Below the pieces are notes generated by a model. That model saw only the letters and a list, made by a program, of their open reading frames with translations. It had not been told where the DNA came from and did not search any database. A stretch of DNA of 5,614 bases. Source: Clostridia bacterium (GTDB lineage Bacteria > Bacillota_A > Clostridia > Lachnospirales > Cellulosilyticaceae). Shown piece by piece: positions 1 to 5,614 of the stretch. Position numbers and translations under genes: made by a program. The DNA is taken from assembly GCA_029239935.1 (NCBI GenBank), contig JARBTY010000198.1, positions 1 through 5,614 on the forward strand, read 5' to 3'. The stretch's first letter is position 1; the number at the start of each line of letters is the position of its first letter.

Positions 1-1455
1 AGCTTTAGAGTCGTTATTTCACCCTTGTCACTTGCAGCAGCGGTATTGATTGCCGGTATGACCATTTTGATTTCTGCTTATTGGCCGGCAAAGAGAGCGT
101 CTCGCCTCTCAGCTATCGATGCGATTCGTCAAACGACTGATTTAAAGCTTACAGGTAAAGCCGTAAAGACATCGAAGATTACAAGAAAAGTATTTGGCAT
201 TGAAGGGGATTTAGGCCTTAAAAATTTGAAAAGAAATAGAGCAAGGTACAAGGCGACTGTTTTTTCTCTCATCATCAGTATGTTGCTTTTTTTGGTAGTA
301 GATTACTTTACAGCTACTTTAAAAAGAGCCTATACAATGACACAATATGGTATTAATTTTGATGTAGGTGTCTCTGTTCAAGGTGAAGAAGCGGCCAATG
401 AAGAGGTCATAAGTAAGATTCTTTCACTGGAAAACATTACGGAGTCTTCTTATATCAAAGAATTAAGTACAACGCCACCTATTAAAGAAAAAGCTGTAGC
501 GGATGCTACCTATCCTTATCTTGTTACGATTAACGCCCTGGATGACCATGCACTGGCGCAGTATGCCAACCAAGTTGGAGCCAGCCTTGAACAGCTAAAG
601 AATGCAGATCAGCCTTCTGCCATCGTTATTGATACGATAAAATATAAAGATGTAGAAAAGGATAAATATGTTGAAGCAAAGGCTATCCAAACAAAAATTG
701 GAGAAGAACTTGAGCTTAAATATTATAATGAACAATCTGGAAAGAATGAAGCTTTAGGGGCTTTGGAGATTGTCAAGTTGACAGAAGAACTGCCGATAGG
801 GGTAATGTCTTTAGGGCAGGAGGATAGCCTAAATATCATCATGTCCCAGACCACTTTAGAAAAAATAATATCAGCGTTTTCAAATCATGAAGAGATCAGA
901 AAAAGTATTAATGCTACAGTATTTCTGAAAAGCGACAATCCAATGAAGCTCCAAGAGGCTATTGAAGCAGTTGAAAATGAAGGGGCGGGCAGTACACTTT
1001 CTCTATACAATGTATTTGTTGCAAGACAGAGGGAAGCACAAATGCTGCTTTTAATGGGTATTTTTAGTTATGCATTTATTTTGCTGATTACTTCAATTGG
1101 TGCGGCCAATATTTTTAATACCATATCTACAGGAATCGCACTTAGAAAAAGAGAGTTTGCGATGCTAAAGTCTGTGGGAATGACACCTAAAAGCTTTAAT
1201 AAGATGATTCATTATGAGAGTCTATTTTATGGCATCAAAGCGCTTATCTACGGACTGCCTATAAGCTTTTTAGCGATGTGGCTTATCTATAGGTCTCTTA
1301 TGAAAGAATTTAGCTTTCCATTTCAAATATCTTGGGTAAGTGTGGGAACAGCAGTAACCACCGTATTTGTGATTGTTGGCTCAGCTATGATTTATGCCAG
1401 TGCAAAGGTCAAAAAGGAGAATATTATAGAAGCACTTAAGCAGGAGAATATTTAA
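1..1455 (+). CDS. FtsX/SalY-type ABC transporter permease, C-terminal part (5' end off the window)
   Basis: This is the membrane subunit of a MacB/SalY-like ABC exporter (COG0577 type), the class often used for antimicrobial-peptide resistance or lipoprotein and envelope functions. The frame is open from base 1, so 484 codons are present and the true start lies upstream; the TTG at 25 is only an internal Leu codon. The fragment begins in the last membrane helix of the first FtsX module (about residues 8-28), followed by a basic linker ending in AIDAIRQT. A second module starts with a helix near 85-105. An extracytoplasmic domain of about 240 residues follows, then three C-terminal helices (about 346-374, 402-432, 443-468). 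The signature LRKREFAMLKSVGM, between the first two of these, is typical of FtsX-domain permeases. The end ENIIEALKQENI is also family-like. The ATPase, and any two-component system, would be expected upstream. The substrate cannot be told. Family assignment is firm. Confidence 0.9.
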   Translation, partial: SFRVVISPLSLAAAVLIAGMTILISAYWPAKRASRLSAIDAIRQTTDLKLTGKAVKTSKITRKVFGIEGDLGLKNLKRNRARYKATVFSLIISMLLFLVVDYFTATLKRAYTMTQYGINFDVGVSVQGEEAANEEVISKILSLENITESSYIKELSTTPPIKEKAVADATYPYLVTINALDDHALAQYANQVGASLEQLKNADQPSAIVIDTIKYKDVEKDKYVEAKAIQTKIGEELELKYYNEQSGKNEALGALEIVKLTEELPIGVMSLGQEDSLNIIMSQTTLEKIISAFSNHEEIRKSINATVFLKSDNPMKLQEAIEAVENEGAGSTLSLYNVFVARQREAQMLLLMGIFSYAFILLITSIGAANIFNTISTGIALRKREFAMLKSVGMTPKSFNKMIHYESLFYGIKALIYGLPISFLAMWLIYRSLMKEFSFPFQISWVSVGTAVTTVFVIVGSAMIYASAKVKKENIIEALKQENI

Positions 1456-1470
1456 CAACTTATTTTTTTA

Positions 1471-1499
1471 TTGACGACCTGAAAAACCGATGATACTAT
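1471..1499 (+). promoter_or_regulatory. Candidate sigma-A promoter of the padR-SEDS unit
   Basis: TTGACG (1471-1476, 5 of 6 matches to the -35 consensus) is followed after 17 bp by TACTAT (1494-1499, 4 of 6). GATACT at 1492-1497 is an alternative -10 with a shorter 15-bp spacer. The -35 is preceded by an AT-rich tract (1458-1470) that could act as an UP element. It lies in the 84-bp gap after the permease gene, where no terminator hairpin is visible, so read-through from upstream is also possible. Confidence 0.5.
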
Positions 1500-1520
1500 A
1501 TACATAGATTAACGATGTAT
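1500..1520 (+). promoter_or_regulatory. Candidate PadR operator (ATACAT-N9-ATGTAT inverted repeat)
   Basis: ATACAT (1500-1505) and ATGTAT (1515-1520) form a perfect 6-bp inverted repeat with a 9-bp spacer. It sits directly downstream of the candidate -10 box and just before the padR ribosome binding site. Many PadR proteins bind dyads built around ATGT/ACAT near their own promoters, so the position and sequence fit autorepression. The repeat is short and AT-rich, so chance cannot be excluded. Confidence 0.45.
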
Positions 1521-1539
1521 TGTATAAGGAGGTATTGGT

Positions 1540-1893
1540 ATGGGAGTTAATAAAGAATTACTAAAGGGAACAACAACCTTGCTTATTTTGCAGTTGCTTA
1601 AGGAAAGTGATAAATATGGGTATGAGATGACGCGGGAACTGGAAAAACGTTCAGACAGCTTATTTACATTAAAAGAAGGTACGCTGTATCCGATTCTTCA
1701 TACCCTTGAAAGTGAGGGGATGATAGAGGCGTATTGGGAAGATACATCGGCAGTCCGTAAACGAAAATATTATTGTCTCACAAAGAAAGGAGATAAGCTG
1801 CTCCAAGATAAAAAAGAAGAGTGGAGAGCTTATGCCAAAGGGGTTAATACGATTATAGGGGGAGGTCTATGCAATGAATCCTTTAGTTTCTGA
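1540..1893 (+). CDS. PadR-family winged-helix transcriptional regulator
   Basis: This is a small (117 aa) cytoplasmic DNA-binding protein of the PadR-s1 type, which normally acts as a dimeric repressor. Helix 1 spans about residues 5-22. The characteristic YGYEM (26-30) follows, then the recognition segment LKEGTLYPILHTLE (44-57) with G60 and I62. The wing is basic, RKRKYYCLTKKG (73-84). A C-terminal helix (about 85-104) would form the short dimerisation arm. The ATG at 1540 is supported by AAGGAGG at 1526-1532, 7 nt upstream. The last 15 residues (NTIIGGGLCNESFSF) look unconserved; they encode the ribosome binding site and start of the next gene, which overlaps by 20 nt. Overlap with a HAAS/DUF1700-like membrane protein is a familiar PadR arrangement and suggests the two act together. 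The ligand is unknown. The likely target is its own promoter. Confidence 0.92.
   Translation: MGVNKELLKGTTTLLILQLLKESDKYGYEMTRELEKRSDSLFTLKEGTLYPILHTLESEGMIEAYWEDTSAVRKRKYYCLTKKGDKLLQDKKEEWRAYAKGVNTIIGGGLCNESFSF
1858..1865 (+). promoter_or_regulatory. Ribosome binding site of the SEDS gene, inside padR
   Basis: GGGGGAGG lies 8 nt before the ATG at 1874 and decides that start. It falls within the padR reading frame, where it contributes to the Gly run at residues 107-109. Translation of the two genes is therefore probably coupled, with ribosomes finishing padR at 1893, just past the downstream start. Confidence 0.7.
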
Positions 1894-3367
1894 ATTTATA
1901 AAAAAAATTTTGCAGCCTATCAAATATCAGAAAATACATCCCCAGATCACTAAAGAAATAGAAGATCATATAGAAAGCTTAAAGGAAAATTATACAGAAG
2001 AAGGGCTGGAAGAAAATAAGGCTTATCAAAGAGCACTAGAAGATATGGGGGATGCAGAAGTAATCGGTAAATCTTTTCATCACATTCACAAGCCCAAAAT
2101 GGAGTGGTCGATTTTAGGTCTCATGACACTTCTTGTCTCTGTAAGCTTTATAATACTTGCAATCTGGAGTAAGAGTTATGCAGGATCGGGTGATGTATTT
2201 AATGCACACAGTAAGCAGGCTGTTTTTATTATCATGGGTCTTGGTCTGGTAAGTTGTCTATACTTTTTAGATTATAAAGTGTTTGAAAGATGGGCGGAAA
2301 TTGGTTGGTGCATAGGGATTCTGATACTTTTGTGGACAGTGTTCTACGGAATCAACATAAATGGTGCAAGACGTTGGGTACGATTAGGACCTATTACCTT
2401 ATCTGCTGCTTATTTAGCAAGAGTATTTTTGATCCTTGCTTATACGGGAATGGTCTATAAATGGGGAAATAGGGGACTGAGAAGTCGTATGCTGCTAGGG
2501 ATAATGGCGTTAATACCGGTGGGGTTAACCGCTATGGATGACTTGTTTGGAGCTGTTATTTTAGGTAGTGTACTCTTTATTATCCTTGTTTGTTATATTA
2601 AAAATGATATATTTAAAGGAAATAAAGGGTTATGGCTAAAAATACTTTATGGAACGGCCTTAGCAGGAAGCGCATTGTTTAGCTTTATACTGCTAAAGGA
2701 TAATACCCATAAGCTGCAGAGACTTATGATTTTTATGCATCCAGAAACCGATCCAAACGCTCATGGGTATATGTACATGGTACTCCAAAACCTCCGTGAG
2801 CAAGCAAGTCTTATAGGTGACAGTGGCGTTAAAATGTTCGAGGGGTATGTGAATGTACGTGACATTTCAGGTGATTTAATCTTTTTATTCATAGTGGGTA
2901 AACTAGGCTGGCTGGCAGGAGCGCTGCTCATCAGTATTTTAATATTTGTCACTTTAAGATTGTTTTTAGCAGCGTCTAAGGTACAAGAAGCCTATGGCAA
3001 GATAGTGTGCATAAGTATAGCGAGTTTAGTGACCATACAATTTATATTTAATATCCTTATGAATTTAGGGTATACGCCCCTAACAAGTTCTTATCTTCCT
3101 TTTATTTCTTATGGAGGGTCTGCAGTGATAACAGATATGCTGCTGATAGGTGTTTTCTTAAGTATTTACCGTAGAAAAGATATAGTGCCTATACAATGTG
3201 ACTCAAAAAATCATAAGTTTAATCTGCTTTTGGAAAAAGTTTGGGTGCAGCATCCTAATCATCAAACTTTAGAGATTGCCAAAAAACTTGCATCATTAAA
3301 GGTTGATACAAAAATCATAGAAAAAGCTACTGGTCTCACAGAGAAAGAAGTCAAAAATCTTTATTAA
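1874..3367 (+). CDS. SEDS (FtsW/RodA/SpoVE) family membrane protein with N-terminal DUF1700/HAAS-like domain
   Basis: This 497-aa polytopic membrane protein is of the SEDS superfamily, whose characterised members polymerise lipid II glycan strands (RodA, FtsW). Residues 1-75 form a soluble helical domain with the pattern EIEDHIESLKE...AYQRALEDMGDAEVIGKSF, which resembles the DUF1700/HAAS domains linked to PadR regulators. About ten membrane helices follow (roughly 79-98, 114-131, 141-160, 180-196, 205-220, 223-241, 252-274, 334-362, 375-398, 410-432). SEDS hallmarks are NGARRWVRLG (163-172), the loop motif SGDLIF (332-337) and PFISYGGS (409-416). D334 aligns with the catalytic Asp of the HTDF motif in FtsW/RodA. 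The usual QPSE after the RRW motif reads SAAY (177-180). A tail of about 57 residues follows the last helix and ends in TGLTEKEVKNLY. No class B PBP partner is in view. It could be an active glycosyltransferase, a regulated variant or a sensor. The family is sure; the function is not. Confidence 0.85.
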   Translation: MNPLVSEFIKKILQPIKYQKIHPQITKEIEDHIESLKENYTEEGLEENKAYQRALEDMGDAEVIGKSFHHIHKPKMEWSILGLMTLLVSVSFIILAIWSKSYAGSGDVFNAHSKQAVFIIMGLGLVSCLYFLDYKVFERWAEIGWCIGILILLWTVFYGININGARRWVRLGPITLSAAYLARVFLILAYTGMVYKWGNRGLRSRMLLGIMALIPVGLTAMDDLFGAVILGSVLFIILVCYIKNDIFKGNKGLWLKILYGTALAGSALFSFILLKDNTHKLQRLMIFMHPETDPNAHGYMYMVLQNLREQASLIGDSGVKMFEGYVNVRDISGDLIFLFIVGKLGWLAGALLISILIFVTLRLFLAASKVQEAYGKIVCISIASLVTIQFIFNILMNLGYTPLTSSYLPFISYGGSAVITDMLLIGVFLSIYRRKDIVPIQCDSKNHKFNLLLEKVWVQHPNHQTLEIAKKLASLKVDTKIIEKATGLTEKEVKNLY

Positions 3368-3444
3368 AGCATTGTAAGCATACAAGCTACATAGATAGGC
3401 AGACTATTTAGAAAAATCGTTTTACACATACTTTTATAACAAGC

Positions 3445-3474
3445 TTGACAGTTAGCCTTGAGGAAGTTTATTAT
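3445..3474 (+). promoter_or_regulatory. Strong sigma-A-like promoter of aguAB
   Basis: A perfect -35 TTGACA (3445-3450) is followed, after 18 bp, by TATTAT (3469-3474, 5 of 6 matches to TATAAT). Transcription would start near 3481, giving an untranslated leader of about 30 nt that ends in the aguA ribosome binding site AAAGGGG (3500-3506). No obvious operator palindrome, riboswitch or leader hairpin is seen between the promoter and aguA. The rest of the 144-bp gap (3368-3511) holds only a weak AT-rich stem right after the SEDS stop codon. Confidence 0.7.
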
Positions 3475-3511
3475 ATGTAGGATAATCAATCGTAATTAGA
3501 AAGGGGTCATT

Positions 3512-4543
3512 ATGTATCCAAGAGATTTAAATTATAAAATGCCTGCTGAGTGGACAAATCATCAACGCACATTTATTTCATGGCCTGTTCAGGACTCCAT
3601 GTGTTATCCTGAGGACTATGAAAAGGTGTGTGTCGGCTATAAGGAATTGATAGAGGCCATAGCTGAGTTTGAGCCAGTTACTGTGGTTTTGAATGATAAA
3701 GAACAAAAAAAGGTGGAAGCCCTTTTTGAAAATCCACAGGTTAGTTGTCTTGCCATTGGTCATAATGATGCATGGCTAAGAGATAATGGCCCTACTTTTT
3801 TAATAAATGATCAAGGCGGTCTTGCGGGGGTTAACTGGATTTTTAATGCATGGGGAGGCAAATATGCCCCTTGGGATTTAGATGATCAAGTGGCCGGCAA
3901 AGTGCTTCAGCATTTTCAAATCAGGCAGTTTGATGCACCACTTGTGATGGAGGGGGGATCCCTTCATGTAGATGGAGAGGGAACACTTTTAACAACGAAA
4001 GAGTGTTTGCTCAATCCTAATAGAAACCCAGACCTTACGGCAGAAGAGATTACAAACCATTTAATAAAGTATGTAAATATCGAGCAGATTATCTGGCTAA
4101 ACAGGGGATTAAGCGGAGATGAAACAGACGGTCATGTGGATAATATTGCCTGTTTTGCCGCTCCCGGAAAAGTGCTTTTGCAGGTTTGTAAAGATTCGGC
4201 CGATGAAAACTATCACATTACACAAGAAAATCTAGAGATACTTACAAATGCCAGAGATGCAAGGGGCAGAAAACTTGAGATTATCCCAATTCCTCAGCCG
4301 CCAAAAAGGGTAGAGGCAGGTAAAAGGCTTACTCTAAGTTATCTCAATTTTTATTTTGTAAATGGAGGCATCATCCTGCCAGTTTTTGGCGGGGACGCTA
4401 AAGAAACAGATCGTATGGCAGAGGAGATACTTAAGGGAGTTTTTCCAGATAGAAGAGTAAGAACAATAGATGGTATGGCGATTATAAAGGAGGGGGGCAA
4501 TGTGCACTGCACAACGCAGCAGATGCCCCAAGCGGTTCAATAA
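3512..4543 (+). CDS. aguA: Agmatine deiminase
   Basis: AguA hydrolyses agmatine to N-carbamoylputrescine and ammonia in the cytoplasm, the first step of the agmatine route to putrescine. The 343-aa protein belongs to the guanidino-group-modifying/peptidyl-arginine-deiminase superfamily (pentein fold) and is close to usual AguA length, with a short N-terminus that starts just before the family motif MPAEW (10-14). Visible motifs are NDAWLRDNGP (85-94), MEGGSLHVDG (146-155), GDETDGHVDN (202-211, containing H208 and D210) and GGNVHCTTQQMP (328-339). C333 is the expected nucleophilic cysteine. The ATG at 3512 has AAAGGGG 5 nt upstream. The aguB start is 41 nt after its stop with no terminator between them, so the two form an operon. 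Arginine decarboxylase, which would supply agmatine, is not in the window. Arginine deiminase is less likely because the length and motifs match AguA throughout. Confidence 0.95.
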   Translation: MYPRDLNYKMPAEWTNHQRTFISWPVQDSMCYPEDYEKVCVGYKELIEAIAEFEPVTVVLNDKEQKKVEALFENPQVSCLAIGHNDAWLRDNGPTFLINDQGGLAGVNWIFNAWGGKYAPWDLDDQVAGKVLQHFQIRQFDAPLVMEGGSLHVDGEGTLLTTKECLLNPNRNPDLTAEEITNHLIKYVNIEQIIWLNRGLSGDETDGHVDNIACFAAPGKVLLQVCKDSADENYHITQENLEILTNARDARGRKLEIIPIPQPPKRVEAGKRLTLSYLNFYFVNGGIILPVFGGDAKETDRMAEEILKGVFPDRRVRTIDGMAIIKEGGNVHCTTQQMPQAVQ

Positions 4544-4584
4544 AGGGATGACTCAAAACTTAAGAGAGAAAATGAGGTGAAAAG

Positions 4585-5463
4585 ATGAGAAAAGTCAAGG
4601 TAGCAGCTACTCAGATGAGCTGCTCAGCTCATATAGATGAAAATATTAATAAGGCAGAAAAGCTGGTAAGAGAAGCGGCTCAAAAAGGAGCTCAAATCAT
4701 ATTGATTCAGGAGCTTTTTGAAACACCTTATTTTTGTCAAAAAGAAAAATCAGACTACTATGTTTATGCCACAGAACTAGCCCATAACAAAGCAATCAAC
4801 CACTTTAAAAAGATTGCTAAAGAGCTGCAGGTGGTATTGCCTATCAGTTTCTATGAAAAGAAAAACTATGCCAGATATAATGCGTTAGCGGTTATTGATG
4901 CAGATGGAGAAGTTTTGGGGGTCTACAGAAAAAGTCATATTCCTGATGGTCCAGGTTACGAAGAAAAATTTTATTTTAATCCTGGGGATACAGGGTTTAA
5001 GGTATGGCAGACCCGTTATGGTAAAATCGGAGTAGGCGTATGCTGGGATCAATGGTATCCAGAAGCTGCCAGATGCATGGCTTTAATGGGAGCAGAAATG
5101 CTGTTTTATCCAACAGCTATAGGCTCAGAGCCGCAAGATGGCTCCATAGACTCTAAAGATCATTGGCAGACTTGTATGCTAGGGCATGCAGCATGCAATT
5201 TGATGCCGGTTATTGCCTCCAACCGTGTGGGTGTAGAGGAAGATGAGGATTCAAAGATTACTTTTTATGGCTCCTCTTTTATTGCAGGGCCTCAAGGCAA
5301 TAAAATAACAGAAGCTGGACGCAGTGAAGAGACGGTTCTTGTAGCGGAGTTTGATTTGGATGCCTTAGAAACCCAGCGTATTGAGTGGGGAATCTTTAGA
5401 GACCGCAGGCCTGACCTTTATAAGGTTATTGCGTCATACGACGGAGAACAGATTATAAAATAG
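4585..5463 (+). CDS. aguB: N-carbamoylputrescine amidase
   Basis: AguB hydrolyses N-carbamoylputrescine to putrescine, CO2 and ammonia, completing the route begun by AguA. The 292-aa protein is a nitrilase-superfamily (CN hydrolase) amidohydrolase of normal full length. The Glu-Lys-Cys catalytic triad is visible: E43 in IQELFETPYF, K116 in YRKSHIPDGPGY and C153 in GVCWDQWYPEAAR. Further family segments are YNPG-like FNPGDTGF (131-138), LFYPTAIGSEP (173-183), HWQTCMLGHA (193-202), NRVG (213-216), FYGSSFI (227-233) and the end RRPDLY (274-279). The ATG at 4585 is preceded by GAGGTGA (4574-4580), a good anti-16S match. Related beta-ureidopropionases share the fold, but the RKSHIPDGPGYEEKFYF stretch and the aguA neighbour settle the assignment. 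The gene is intact even though an apparent insertion sequence begins 57 bp downstream. Confidence 0.95.
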   Translation: MRKVKVAATQMSCSAHIDENINKAEKLVREAAQKGAQIILIQELFETPYFCQKEKSDYYVYATELAHNKAINHFKKIAKELQVVLPISFYEKKNYARYNALAVIDADGEVLGVYRKSHIPDGPGYEEKFYFNPGDTGFKVWQTRYGKIGVGVCWDQWYPEAARCMALMGAEMLFYPTAIGSEPQDGSIDSKDHWQTCMLGHAACNLMPVIASNRVGVEEDEDSKITFYGSSFIAGPQGNKITEAGRSEETVLVAEFDLDALETQRIEWGIFRDRRPDLYKVIASYDGEQIIK

Positions 5464-5521
5464 AAATAGAGAGCAGCTATCCATACAAAAGAGAGGTTAT
5501 CAGACCATTAAAGTTTGATAT

Positions 5522-5577
5522 GATTCCCCTTAAGTAGACAAGGTAAATAACCAAAATCTACTTAAGGGGGATTTTTT
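5522..5577 (+). terminator. Stem-loop plus T6: buries the downstream RBS and may act as a terminator
   Basis: CCCCTTAAGTAGA (5526-5538) is perfectly complementary to 5557-5569, with an 18-nt loop (5539-5556). In RNA the stem extends through G-U and A-U pairs to 5522/5573, about 17 pairs in all. Six T residues (5572-5577) follow at once, as in an intrinsic terminator, and could end the aguAB transcript. The 3' arm also contains AAGGGGG (5564-5570), the only good ribosome binding site for the ATG at 5578. On a read-through transcript this site would therefore be sequestered. Confidence 0.65.
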
Positions 5578-5614
5578 ATGGCCAAATATAGAAAATATAC
5601 ACCAGAAGAAAAAA
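5578..5614 (+). CDS. Start of a small basic ORF, possibly a transposase OrfA (3' end off the window)
   Basis: Only 12 codons are present: MAKYRKYTPEEK. A basic, Tyr/Lys-rich opening followed by PEEK (compare PEFK) recalls the helix-turn-helix OrfA proteins of IS3-like transposases, but twelve residues cannot prove it. AAGGGGG (5564-5570) is 7 nt before the ATG, which supports a real start. The start is enclosed by an inverted repeat, a context common for transposase genes. It could instead be an unrelated small regulator. Confidence 0.45.
   Translation, partial: MAKYRKYTPEEK

Larger units (their letters stand above)
5521..5614 (+). mobile_element. Possible left edge of an insertion sequence (runs off the window)
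   Basis: From TGATTCCCC at 5521 onward the sequence looks like an IS terminus: a TG dinucleotide start, a long inverted repeat within the first 50 bp, and a short basic ORF beginning at 5578. The 57 bp between the aguB stop and 5521 hold no gene or terminator that I can see. The right end, target duplication and transposase body are outside the window, so the boundary and family (IS3-like is my best guess) are inference. Confidence 0.35.

Noticed and set aside
25..27. TTG at 25 as the start of the permease gene
   Set aside because: The frame is open to base 1 and the upstream codons (SFRVVISP) continue a membrane helix. There is no ribosome binding site before it, so it is an internal Leu codon of a gene cut by the window edge.
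2761..2952. Reverse-strand open frame inside the SEDS gene
   Set aside because: It is a 63-codon frame without a ribosome binding site or recognisable protein features, fully inside a well-supported gene on the other strand.
3368..3388. Possible terminator just after the SEDS stop (AGC, bulged A, TTGTA-AGCA-TACAA, GCT)
   Set aside because: The stem is about 8 bp with a bulge, AT-rich, and lacks a following T-run, so it does not meet the pattern of an intrinsic terminator.
3578..3763. Reverse-strand open frame inside aguA
   Set aside because: It is short, has no family resemblance and is antisense to conserved deiminase codons.
4334..4540. Reverse-strand open frame over the 3' end of aguA
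   Set aside because: It is antisense to the catalytic Cys region of aguA and has no initiation signal or recognisable motif.
5515..5549. Possible promoter for the right-edge ORF starting with TTGATA at 5515
   Set aside because: No acceptable -10 lies at 16-19 bp; the nearest candidates (TAGACA, TAAATA) match poorly or are wrongly spaced.

Overview
The window is AT-rich, with strong AGGAGG-type ribosome binding sites, consensus sigma-A-like promoters and tightly packed genes all on the + strand. It looks like a chromosomal segment of a low-GC Gram-positive bacterium. The gene content (PadR regulator next to a PadR-associated membrane protein, FtsX/SalY-type ABC permease, agmatine-to-putrescine genes) suggests a clostridial species, perhaps Lachnospirales. 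The genus cannot be fixed from sequence alone.

Layout. (1) Positions 1-1455 hold the C-terminal part of a large FtsX-type ABC permease whose N-terminus and ATPase partner lie off the left edge. (2) Positions 1471-3367 form a two-gene unit with its own promoter and a candidate palindromic operator. A small PadR-family winged-helix repressor overlaps by 20 nt a SEDS (FtsW/RodA/SpoVE) membrane protein. That protein carries an N-terminal DUF1700/HAAS-like helical domain and an unusual C-terminal helical tail. (3) Positions 3445-5463 form a second unit: a near-consensus promoter followed by agmatine deiminase (aguA) and N-carbamoylputrescine amidase (aguB). Together these convert agmatine to putrescine, CO2 and ammonia. 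(4) Positions 5521-5614 look like the left edge of an insertion sequence. A long perfect inverted repeat buries the ribosome binding site of a small basic ORF that runs off the right edge.

How the genes work together. aguA and aguB catalyse consecutive steps and are surely co-expressed. The PadR/SEDS pair is probably a self-contained regulatory module in which the PadR protein controls its own operon and the membrane protein, perhaps in response to envelope stress. The upstream permease could belong to the same envelope or antimicrobial-peptide response, but it has no demonstrated link to the PadR unit.

The most interesting points are the HAAS-SEDS fusion, which has a degraded QPSE motif but keeps the catalytic-type Asp, and the RBS-sequestering hairpin at the apparent IS edge. 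No CRISPR array, tRNA or rRNA gene was seen.
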